Below are positions 1 to 40,000 of a stretch of DNA of 64,000 bases, in pieces. A program made the position numbers and the translations under genes. Every line of letters begins with the position of its first letter. The first letter of the stretch is position 1. The notes under the pieces were generated by a model. That model made no database searches. It was not told the DNA's origin and saw only the letters and a program-made list of their open reading frames with translations. Origin of the DNA: Paragorgia papillata (taxonomy: Eukaryota > Cnidaria > Anthozoa > Scleralcyonacea > Coralliidae); NCBI GenBank assembly GCA_035771165.1, contig JAWNZC010000013.1:2243501-2307500 (forward strand). Direction: 5' to 3'.

Positions 1-27994
<27,994 letters not shown>

Positions 27995-28900
27995 TGGTAA
28001 GTTCTTTAAAAGACTAGCATTCCAGACCAGCGGTTGGAGGGGCAAGTTGTATATGTGGCTATCTCTTCCGCATGCTCTTCTTATAATTTTTAAGACAACT
28101 ATGTAGATCATTTTCATCTCACGCCACGGCGGCCATATTAGTGTACCAAAACAATGAAATGGCGGCCATATTGGAGTACCACCGTTAATTTAGCTCAATT
28201 CTTATTCAAACATTTTGGGAATTTAGCTCAATTCTTATTCAGACATTTCGTATTGTTTTACCACACCCAGTGAGGCTACCGATAACGTGAGTGAAAACGA
28301 TCCATAAGTTGTAAATTTTTATTTTGAGTGAAGGTTGAGTTGAGACAAATTATATGTAGTAGTTAAAATATCTACATGTTTGGTGCTCTGGGCGAAACAC
28401 ACGGACTCGCTTCCCTCGAATTATTTTGGTTTGATAATAGCAAAGATATATAACTTTTTTCAACTACTTATTATGCACGTGTGACGTCAAAATTTTTAAT
28501 TTACATATCAAACGAACTAAAATATCCCAAGAACGAAGCAAGGAAACGAAAAACTGCAAAACATGTTACTCTATAATTTTAAGTATTCTTTCAAATAAAA
28601 CAAACTTAAGTTTCGTTTCATGTGCACTTCGTAATATAATAATCAAATTCGTAATGTTTTAATACGATCTGTTTATTTATTTTAGAAATGAAAATTTAAC
28701 ATAAACAAGATCATCGTCGAAAGCTTTTAATTTTTAAATATTTTGAACTAACTGTAATACTAAATTCCATTCAATTAAATTAAATTAAATTGAATTAAAA
28801 CAAATAAATAAAATAAAGTTATATTAATTTAAAGTAAAAATTATGAAATGTAATAAAATATGCAATGTATATAATGCGAAATAAATTTAAATAAGCTACT
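27995..28900 (+). other. Probable 3' UTR with an intron, and polyadenylation region
   Basis: Directly after the stop is taatg/gtaagttc, a strong donor. A T-rich acceptor (tttatttattttag, 28671-28684) precedes an A/T-rich stretch with AATAAA words at about 28804-28816 and 28879. This suggests a 3' UTR intron of about 690 bp containing a MITE fragment. Not proven without transcripts. Confidence 0.45.
28366..28632. mobile_element. Foldback MITE, family 2, right-half copy
   Basis: From atctacatgtttggtgctctgg through tttgataatagcaaagatata to aacttaagtttcgtttcatg this matches the centre and right arm of 20373-21150, but without the CAAA expansion. The left arm is missing. Confidence 0.75.
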
Positions 28901-29120
28901 ATTATATAACAGATGAAAATTAAACATCAAATTAAATTGATTTAAAATAAAACATTTAAAACGTATTTTTCTCTTGTAATTTAGTATTAATTTTAGACTG
29001 AAGAACGACAGGAAATGACGTCAAATGTTTTCCTAATGAAATGGGAATTTTCAAATTTTTAAAGATTCCTCAGTGCCGGGTGTTTCTTTTTAAAACTATA
29101 TTATTTTTTGACCTGATTTC

Positions 29121-29650
29121 CAGCGCCGGATTTAGGACTGTGGAGGCCCCTGGGCGGTCACTGACCAGCACAATATATCAATTCTGTTTCTGAATGTATG
29201 CTAAGTTACATAGTCATATTTTTGGAATAAGATGTAGGTAATTGGACTGACACTGGGGTTATATAATGTAGATGAATAAAATTTGCAAAGAATGCGGTAT
29301 ATGGCCTTAGGCCAAAAAGCGCATCTTGCTGTATTTTTTTGTTAACTTGCGAAGGCAACGACGGTTGAAGGCGCAGTGTAAATTTGATACGGGAGTAAGT
29401 TGAACAATTATAAGAAAGGATTAAAGATACGTAAGTAATATGCAGTATATATAGTACATGGGACACAACCCTCTATATATCATCTATATATCATCCATAT
29501 ATCTTTTGTCTTGTTTTTGACTCATATTTTGGGCTCTCAAGATTTTTTTCATTTCAACACCTATTTTTTCAACTTTCAAGACATTTTTGTGGAGGCCCCC
29601 CCTTTAAACATTATTTTGTGAGGGGCCACCCTGTCCTAAATCCGGCACTG
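29121..29650. mobile_element. Non-autonomous hAT-like element
   Basis: The terminal inverted repeat CAGCGCCGGATTTAGGA at the left is matched by TCCTAAATCCGGCACTG at the right, with sub-terminal ggaggcccc / ggggcc words. The flanking octamers ctgatttc and catatttc agree at six of eight bases, a plausible aged 8-bp target duplication. CAG-type ends with 8-bp duplications are typical of hAT (established knowledge). No transposase seen. Confidence 0.7.
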
Positions 29651-29689
29651 CATATTTCAAAAGATTAAAAAATGATTGATACTGGTCCG

Positions 29690-30050
29690 CGAAAAGTAAA
29701 CGTTTACCAATAAATACTACAATTTTTCCAACTTTTGACTTAAACTGAGTACGAATATTTAACACGAATACAGTCTTCTCGCTGCTACAGAAGCTGTAAA
29801 AAGGATTTGTTTATCCGAATTTCAAAAAATGGTCAAAATCGGTCAAAAAGTAAAGGCTAACCCTTTAACATTGTTTTTCCAACTTTTGAAATATGGCTCA
29901 AATATGAATATATAGGATAAATAGAGCATTTTCGTTGCTACAGAAGCTGTAAAAAGGCTTTATCTTAATTTATATTAATGAGTTTTTGAAACTTTTTTTC
30001 CCCCAACTTTTGAATAGGGCTCGAATATGAACAGTTAGCACAACATGTTT
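29690..30050 (+). repeat. Diverged relatives of the satellite spacer (left flank)
   Basis: Words such as aaaatcggtcaaaaagtaaaggctaacccttt and tttttccaacttttgaaatatggct appear here twice (29825 and 29950 regions). They resemble the inverted-repeat part of the satellite spacer and the right flank at 57650-58060. Confidence 0.6.
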
Positions 30051-30139
30051 GTTTTTTTAGAAATGCCGTTATTGTTGTTCCCAGATTGATGTTCCTCAGG
30101 CCTGTTGTGAGTATGCACCGATTTTCGGCTTTATATCTA

Positions 30140-30446
30140 ACCTTACTATATTTCGATTGTTGTTTCATGCAACACTGCCTACGCAGCACGCTACTTTTAT
30201 ATCATATTCAGTAGCTTTTTAATTATTTCGTACAATCGGTTGGAATATATTTTTAATTCATATTACTGAAAATATAACAATGTTTTAGAAGTTCATCATA
30301 CAGTGCCATTCACAAAAAAAACTGACTTGTATGACCACTTTACAAAACAATCAATTATCTCTGGTTAGATAGCTATTTACACATGTGAAATAAAAGTAGT
30401 GTGCTGCGTAGGCAGTGTTGAAATACAAATCGAAATATAGTAAGGT
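30140..30446. mobile_element. Foldback element, family 4
   Basis: The left arm accttactatatttcgatt ... aacactgcctacgcagca ... ctacttttat is inverted in ataaaagtag ... tgctgcgtaggcagtgtt ... aatcgaaatatagtaaggt at 30388-30446. A diverged relative (aatatgttt..tttcgatttgta...aacactacttta) is at about 60546-60655. Confidence 0.75.
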
Positions 30447-31085
30447 CTGACTACTGCCGAAATTAGTGAACGTAGATTTCTAACGTTTAGAGCGAAGGCC
30501 CTTCGTCAGAGAGAAACGCGTACTAAAACCTTATTTCGAGTATACATGTGACATCTGAATAACTAAACCGGAGAATATGTTTCTTATCAGATTGAATGGA
30601 CCAGTTCAGAAACTGATGGATAACTTGGCAAAAGAAAAGACAACCCAAAAAGGAACTGATGCTTTTCAATCCAATACATAACAATGAATTGTTATTTGAA
30701 ATTAGTTTTGAAATTATTCTGTACTACTTCTGTTAGAAATTAGACATGGTAGTTTGTTGATTATTTACCAAGTTTTTATGTAATTGTTTATTAATTAAAA
30801 AGATTAAATTTTATAAATCCTATTTTAATGCGTTAATTTTTTGATAACCATATCATTCTATATATGAGTAGAAATAAAGCAATGTTTGCGAAGTATAGCA
30901 AGGATAATACGACATCAATAATTAAGTTTTGATAAATTGGTATGACCCTCAACTTTTTAAAGTCAACTAAGAACGAAATATAAATTACGTAACTGTTATA
31001 TGCATGTTACGGTGACTTCATTCACATGCTTATTGGCACATCTGGTTGCCATAGTAACCAATAAATAGCCGAACCCCCCGGAACT
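30447..31085 (+). other. AT-rich intergenic sequence, no features seen
   Basis: No open frame of note and no repeat structure that I can define before the satellite-related sequence begins. Confidence 0.5.
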
Positions 31086-34000
31086 TAACTTCCAGCAGTC
31101 ATAAGTACTTGACTATTTTACCTATCTGTATGAAACTTTGTGGAAATACTCTCTTATGGAAGGTAATTTAGGCCAATGCTTCAAAAGTTATGAAATATTT
31201 ACTATATTCAATTAAAAACTGCTCAAAATTTCAAGTATGTATTAGACAAATGCACAAAAACTATTTGGCCAAATAACTTTATTCTAGTTCATTGCAGATC
31301 TGGGACACTTCTAATTTTTCTTGAGCCAGCAAGAAGATAGAATGAGCTTCATTTTGATGTATAGGAAAGCTGGTTAAAAATAACGGAAGCCCTCGAAATT
31401 TTCCACCCAATGTCGGCAACTTCAATTCTTAATGACACATCATTGCTACAAGTTTACTGGTCCCGTCAGTGACACACCCATTCAGTGATGAGTAACCACA
31501 TTTCCAGCAGTCATAAGTACATGACTATTTCACCTATCCGAATGAAACGTTATAGGAATACTCTCTTATGCTAGATCTATCCGATAAACTAACGGTATTT
31601 CAATTTAGGGCAATGGTTCAAACGTTATAAAGATTTACTATATTCAATTAAAAACTGCTCAAATTTGAAGAATGTATTGAAAGCTGGTTAAAAATAACGG
31701 AAGCCCTCGAAATTTTCCACCCAATGTCGGCAACTTCAATTAATAAAGATTTCTATTTTCGGCGCAATGTAATTGACAGTTTGGGCGTCTTATTTTAAAT
31801 GCGAATAACTCTTGAACCAGATCTGGGACACTTGTAATGTTTCTTAGGCCAGCAAGAAGATAGAATGAGCTTCATTTTCGTATATAAGAGAGCTGCTTAA
31901 AAATAACGGAAGCCCTCGAAATTTTCCATCCAATGTCGGCAACTTCAATTAATAAAGATTTCTATTTCCGGCGCAATGTAATTGACAGTTTGCGCGTCTT
32001 ATTTTAAATGCGAATAACTCTTGAACCAGATCTGGGACACTTGTAATGTTTCTTGGGCCAGCAAGAAGATAGAATGAGCTTCATTTTGGTTTATAAGAAA
32101 GCTGGTTAAAAATAACGGAAGCCCTCGAAATTTTCCACCCAATGTCGGCAACTTCAATTAATAAAGATTTCTATTTCCGGCGCAATGTAATTGACAGTTT
32201 GCGCGTCTTATTTTAAATGCGAATAACTCTTGAACCAGATCTGGGACACTTCTAATTTTTCTTGAGCCAGCAAGAAGATAGAATGAGCTTCATTTTGGTA
32301 TATAACAAAGCTGGTTAAAAATTACGGAAGCCATCGAAATTTTCCACCCAATGTCGGCAACTTCAATTCTTAATGACACATACAAAAACTATTTGGACAA
32401 ATAACTTTATTCTAGTTCATTGCAGATCTGGGACACTTGTAATGTTTCTTGGGCCAGCAAGAAGATAGAATGAGCTTCATTTTGGTTTATAAGAAAGCTG
32501 GTTAAAAATAACGGAAGCCCTCGAAATTTTCCACCCAATGTCGGCAAGTTCAATTAATAAAGATTTCTATTTCCGGCGCAATGTAATTGACAGTTTGGGC
32601 GTCTTATTTTAAATGCGAATAACTCTTGAACCAGATCTGGGACACTTCTAATTTTTTTGGGACCAGCAAGACGATAGAATGAGCTTCATTTTGGTATATA
32701 AGAAAGCTGGTTAAAAATAACGGAAGCCCTCGAAATTTTCCACCCAATGTCGGCAACTTCAATTAATAAAGATTTCTATTTTCGCGCAATGTAATTGACA
32801 GTTTGAGCGTCTTGTTTTAAATGGGAATAACTCTTGAACCAGATCTGGGACACTTCTAATTTTTTTTGGACCAGAAAGAAGATAGAATCAGCTTCATTCT
32901 GGTAGATAAGAAAGCTTGTTAAAAATAACGGAAGCCCTCGAAATTTTCCACCCAATGTCGGCAACTTCAATTAATAAAGATTTCTATTTTCGCGCAATGT
33001 AATTGACAGTTTGAGCGTCTTGATTTAAATGCGAATAACTCTTGAACCAGATCTGGGACACTTCTAATTTCTTTTGGAGCAGCAAGAAGATAGAATGAGC
33101 TTCATTCCTTTATATAAGAAAGCTGGTTAAAAATAACGGAAGCCCTCGCAATTTTCCACCCAATGTCGGCAACTTCAATTAATAAAGATTTCTATTTTCG
33201 CGCAATGTAATTGACAGTTTGAGCGTCTTGATTTAAATGCGAATAACTCTTGAACCAGATCTGGGACACTTCTAATTTTTTTTGGACCAGAAAGAAGATA
33301 GAATCAGCTTCATTCTGGTAGATAAGAAAGCTTGTTAAAAATAACGGAAGCCCTCGAAATTTTCCACCCAATGTCGGCAACTTCAATTAATAAAGATTTA
33401 TATTTCCGCGCAATGTAATTGACAGTTTTAGCGTCTTGATTTAAATGCGAATAACTCTTGAACCAGATCTGGGACACTTCTAATTTTTCTTGGGCCAGCA
33501 AGAAGATAGAATGAGCTTCATTATGGTATATAAGAAAGCCGGTTAAAAATAACGGAAGCCATAGAAAAAATGCCAAAATCTGCGAAAAACTAAAGGGGTT
33601 AGCCTTTACTTTTTGACCGATTTTGGCTATTTTTCCAACCTTAAAAGTAAGATCAAGAAATGATAATTTAGCCCAAATAAAGCCATTTTTTTAGCTTCTG
33701 GAGCAACAATAAGGCCATATTTGTGCTAAATCCATTCAATTTTTAATGAGATATCATTGCTACAAGTTTACTGGGGCTCGTCAGTGACACACCCATTCAG
33801 TGTTGAGTAACTAAATTTCCAGCAGTGATAAGTACATGACTATTTTACCTATCTGTATCAAACTTTGTGGAATAACTCTCGTGGGTTAGTTCTATGCAAT
33901 AAACTAAACATATTTCAGTTTAGGGCAATGGTTCTAACGTTATGAAATATTAACTATATTTAATTAAAAACTGCTCAAATTTGAAGAATGTATTGGACAA

Positions 34001-37000
34001 ATGCACAAAAACTATTTGGCCAAATACTTTATTCTAGTTCATTGCAGATCTGCGACACTTCTAATTTTTTTTGGGACCAGCAAGACGATAGAATGAGCTT
34101 CGTTCCGGTGTATAAGAAAGCTTGTTAAAGATAACGGAAGCCCTCGAAATTTTCCACCCAATGTCGGCAACTTCAATTAATAAAGATTTCTATTTTCGCG
34201 CAATGTAATTGACAGTTTGAGCGTCTTGTTTTAAATGCGAATAACTCTTGAACCAGATCTGGGACACTTCTAATTTCTTTTGGAGCAGCAAGAAGATAGA
34301 ATGAGCTTCATTCTTTTATATAAGAAAGCTGGTTAAAAATAACGGAAGCCCTCGAAATTTTCCACCCAATGTCGGCAATTTCAATTAATAAAGATTTCTA
34401 TTTCCGCGCAATGTAATTGACAGTTTGAACGTCTTGATTTAAATGCGAATAACTCTTAAACCAGATCTGGGACACTTCTATTTTTTTTGGACCAGCAAGA
34501 AGATAGAATGAGCTTCATTGCGGTGTATAAGAAAGCTTGTTAAAGATAACGGAAGCCCTCGAAATTTTCCACCCAATGTCGGCAACTTCAATTAATAAAG
34601 ATTTCTATTTTCGCGCAATGTAATTGACAGTTTGAGCGTCTTGTTTTAAATGGGAATAACTCTTGAACCAGATCTGGGACACTTCTAATTTTTTTGGGAC
34701 CAGAAAGAAGATAGAATCAGCTTCATTCTGGTAGATAAGAAAGCTTGTTAAAAATAACGGAAGCCCTCGAAATTTTCCACCCAATGTCGGCAACTTCAAT
34801 TAATAAAGATTTATATTTCCGCGCAATGTAATTGACAGTTTTAGCGTCTTGATTTAAATGCGAATAACTCTTGAACCAGATCTGGGACACTTCTAATTTT
34901 TCTTGGGCCAGCAAGAAGATAGAATGAGCTTCATTATGGTATATAAGAAAGCCGGTTAAAAATAACGGAAGCCATAGAAAAAATGCCAAAATCGGCGAAA
35001 AACTAAAGGGGTTAGCCTTTACTTTTTGACCGATTTTGGCTATTTTTCCAACCTTAAAAGTAAGATCAAGAAATGATAATTTAGCCGAAATAAAGCCATT
35101 TTTTTAGCTTCTGGAGCAACAATAAGGCCATATTTGTGCTAAATCCATTCAATTTTTAATGAGATATCATTGCTACAAGTTTACTGGGGCTCGTCAGTGA
35201 CACACCCATTCAGTGTGGAGTAACTAAATTTCCAGCAGTGATAAGTACATGACTATTTTACCTATCTGTATGACACTTTGTGGAATAACTCTCGTGGGGT
35301 AGGTCTATGCAATAAACTAAAGATATTTCAATTTAGGGCAATGGTTCTAACGTTATGAAATATTAACTATATTTAATTAAAAACTACTCAAATTTGAAGA
35401 ATGTATTGGACAAATGCACAAAAACTATTTGGCCAAATACTTTATTCTAGTTCATTGCAGATCTGCGACACTTCTAATTTTTCTTGGGCCAGCAAGAAGA
35501 TAGAATGAGCTTCATGCTTTTATATAAGAAAGCTGGTTAAAAATAACGCAAGCCCTCGAAATTTTCCACCCAATGTCGGCAATTTCAATTAATAAAGATT
35601 TCTATTTCCGCGCAATGTAATTGACAGTTTGAACGTCTTGATTTAAATGCGAATAACTCTTAAACCAGATCTGGGACACTTCTAATTTTTTTGGACCAGC
35701 AAGAAGATAGAATGAGCTTCATTGCGGTGTATAAGAAAGCTTGTTAAAGATAACGGAAGCCCTCGAAATTTTCCACCCAATGTCGGCAACTTCAATTAAT
35801 AAAGATTTCTATTTTCGCGCAATGTAATTGACAGTTTGAGCGTCTTGTTTTAAATGGGAATAACTCTTGAACCAGATCTGGGACACTTCTAATTTTTCTT
35901 GGGCCAGAAAGAAGATAGAATCAGCTTCATTCTGGTTGATAAGAAAGCTTGTTAAAAATAACGGAAGCCCTCGAAATTTTCCACCCAATGTCGGCAACTT
36001 CAATTAATAAAGATTTATATTTCCGCGCAATGTAATTGACAGTTTTAGCGTCTTGATTTAAATGCGAATAACTCTTGAACCAGATCTGGGACACTTCTAA
36101 TTTTTCTTGGGCCAGCAAGAAGATAGAATGAGCTTCATTATGGTATATAAGAAAGCCGGTTAAAAATAACGGAAGCCATAGAAAAAATGCCAAAATCTGC
36201 GAAAAACTAAAGGGGTTAGCCTTTACTTTTTGACCGATTTTGGCTATTTTTCCAACCTTAAAAGTAAGATCAAGAAATGATAATTTAGCCCAAATAAAGC
36301 CATTTTTTTAGCTTCTGGAGCAACAATAAGGCCATATTTGTGCTAAATCCATTCAATTTTTAATGAGATATCATTGCTACAAGTTTACTGGGGCTCGTCA
36401 GTGACACACCCATTCAGTGTTGAGTAACTAAATTTCCAGCAGTGATAAGTACATGACTATTTTACCTATCTGTATCAAACTTTGTGGAATAACTCTCGTG
36501 GGTTAGTTCTATGCAATAAACTAAACATATTTCAGTTTAGGGCAATGGTTCTAACGTTATGAAATATTAACTATATTTAATTAAAAACTGCTCAAATTTG
36601 AAGAATGTATTGGACAAATGCACAAAAACTATTTGGCCAAATACTTTATTCTAGTTCATTGCAGATCTGCGACACTTCTAATTTTTTTGGGACCAGCAAG
36701 ACGATAGAATGAGCTTCGTTCCGGTGTATAAGAAAGCTTGTTAAAGATAACGGAAGCCCTCGAAATTTTCCACCCAATGTCGGCAACTTCAATTAATAAA
36801 GATTTCTATTTTCGCGCAATGTAATTGACAGTTTGAGCGTCTTGTTTTAAATGCGAATAACTCTTGAACCAGATCTGGGACACTTCTAATTTCTTTTGGA
36901 GCAGCAAGAAGATAGAATGAGCTTCATTCTTTTATATAAGAAAGCTGGTTAAAAATAACGGAAGCCCTCGAAATTTTCCACCCAATGTCGGCAATTTCAA

Positions 37001-40000
37001 TTAATAAAGATTTCTATTTCCGCGCAATGTAATTGACAGTTTGAACGTCTTGATTTAAATGCGAATAACTCTTAAACCAGATCTGGGACACTTCTAATTT
37101 TTTTGGACCAGCAAGAAGATAGAATGAGCTTCATTGCGGTGTATAAGAAAGCTTGTTAAAGATAACGGAAGCCCTCGAAATTTTCCACCCAATGTCGGCA
37201 ACTTCAATTAATAAAGATTTCTATTTTCGCGCAATGTAATTGACAGTTTGAGCGTCTTGTTTTAAATGGGAATAACTCTTGAACCAGATCTGGGACACTT
37301 CTAATTTTTTTGGGACCAGAACGAAGATAGAATCAGCTTCATTCTGGTAGATAAGAAAGCTTGTTAAAAATAACGGAAGCCCTCGAAATTTTCCACCCAA
37401 TGTCGGCAACTTCAATTAATAAAGATTTATATTTCCGCGCAATGTAATTGACAGTTTTAGCGTCTTGATTTAAATGCGAATAACTCTTGAACCAGATCTG
37501 GGACACTTCTAATTTTTCTTGGGCCAGCAAGAAGATAGAATGAGCTTCATTATGGTATATAAGAAAGCCGGTTAAAAATAACGGAAGCCATAGAAAAAAT
37601 GCCAAAATCGGCGAAAAACTAAAGGGGTTAGCCTTTACTTTTTGACCGATTTTGGCTATTTTTCCAACCTTAAAAGTAAGATCAAGAAATGATAATTTAG
37701 CCCAAATAAAGCCATTTTTTTAGCTTCTGGAGCAACAATAAGGCCATATTTGTGCTAAATCCATTCAATTTTTAATGAGATATCATTGCTACAAGTTTAC
37801 TGGGGCTCGTCAGTGACACACCCATTCAGTGTGGAGTAACTAAATTTCCAGCAGTGATAAGTACATGACTATTTTACCTATCTGTATGACACTTTGTGGA
37901 ATAACTCTCGTGGGGTAGGTCTATGCAATAAACTAAAGATATTTCAATTTAGGGCAATGGTTCTAACGTTATGAAATATTAACTATATTTAATTAAAAAC
38001 TACTCAAATTTGAAGAATGTATTGGACAAATGCACAAAAACTATTTGGCCAAATACTTTATTCTAGTTCATTGCAGATCTGCGACACTTCTAATTTTTCT
38101 TGGGCCAGCAAGAAGATAGAATGAGCTTCATGCTTTTATATAAGAAAGCTGGTTAAAAATAACGGAAGCCCTCGAAATTTTCCACCCAATGTCGGCAATT
38201 TCAATTAATAAAGATTTCTATTTCCGCGCAATGTAATTGACAGTTTGAGCGTCTTGATTTAAATGCGAATAACTCTTAAACCAGACCTGGGACACTTCTA
38301 ATTTTTTTTGGACCAGCAAGAAGATCGAATGAGCTTCATTATGGTATATAAGAAAGCCGGTTAAAGATAACGGAAGCCCTCGAAATTTTCCACCCAATGT
38401 CGGCAACTTCAATTAATAAAGATTTCTATTTTCGCGCAATGTAATTGACAGTTTGAGCGTCTTGTTTTAAATGGGAATAACTCTTGAACCAGATCTGGGA
38501 CACTTCTAATTTTTTTGGGACCGGAAAGAAGATAGAATCAGCTTCATTCTGGTAGATAAGAAAGCATGTTAAAAATAACGGAAGCCCTCGAAATTTTCCA
38601 CCCAATGTCGGCAACTTCAATTAATAAAGATTTCTATTTCCGGCGCAATGTAATTGACACTTTGGGCGTCTTGTTTCAAATGCGAATAACTCTTGAACCA
38701 GATCTGGGACACTTCTAATTTCTTTTGGAGCAGCAAGAAGATTGAATGAGCTTCATTCTTTTATATAAGAAAGCTGGTTAAAAATAACGGAAGCCCTCGA
38801 AATTTTCCACCCAATGTCGGCAATTTCAATTAATAAAGATTTCTATTTCCGCGCAATGTAATTGACAGTTTGAGCGTCTTGATTTAAATGCGAATAACTC
38901 TTGAACCAGATCTGGGACACTTCTAATTTTTCTTGGGCCAGCAAGAAGATAGAATGAGCTTCATTGCGGTGTATAAGAAAGCTTGTTAAAAGTAACGGAA
39001 GCCCTCGAAATTTTCCACCCAATGTCGGCAACTTCAATTAATAAAGATTTCTCTTGTCGCGCAATGTAATTGACAGTTTGAGCGTCTTGTTTTAAATGGT
39101 AATAACTCTTGAACCAGATCTGGGACACTTCTAATTTTTTTTGGACCAGAAAGAAGATAGAATCAGCTTCATTCTGGTAGATAAGAAAGCTTGTTAAAAA
39201 TAACGGAAGCCCTCGAAATTTTCCACCCAATGTCGGCAACTTCAATTAATAAAGATTTATATTTCCGCGCAATGTAATTGACAGTTTTAGCGTCTTGATT
39301 TAAATGCGAATAACTCTTGAACCAGATCTGGGACACTTCTAATTTTTCTTGGGCCAGAAAGAAGATAGAATCAGCTTCATTCTGGTTGATAAGAAAGCTT
39401 GTTAACGTTAAAAATAACGGAAGCCCTCGAAATTTTCCACCCAATGTCGGCAACTTCAATTAATAAAGATTTATATTTCCGCGCAATGTAATTGACAGTT
39501 TGAGCGTCTTGATTTAAATGCGAATAACTCTTGAACCAGATCTGGGACACTTCTAATTTGTTTGGGACCAGAAAGAAGATAGAATCAGCTTCATTCTGGT
39601 AGATAAGAAAGCTTGTTAAAAGTAACGGAAGCCCTCGAAATTTTCCACCCAATGTCGGCAACTTCAATTAATAAAGATTTCTCTTTTCGCGCAATGTAAT
39701 TGACAGTTTGAGCGTCTTGTTTTAAATGGTAATAACTCTTGAACCAGATCTGGGACACTTCTAATTTTTTTTGGACCAGAAAGAAGATAGAATCAGCTTC
39801 ATTCTGGTAGATAAGAAAGCTTGTTAAAAATAACGGAAGCCCTCGAAATTTTCCACCCAATGTCGGCAACTTCAATTAATAAAGATTTATATTTCCGCGC
39901 AATGTAATTGACAGTTTTAGCGTCTTGATTTAAATGCGAATAACTCTTGAACCAGATCTGGGACACTTCTAATTTTTCTTGGGCCAGAAAGAAGATAGAA

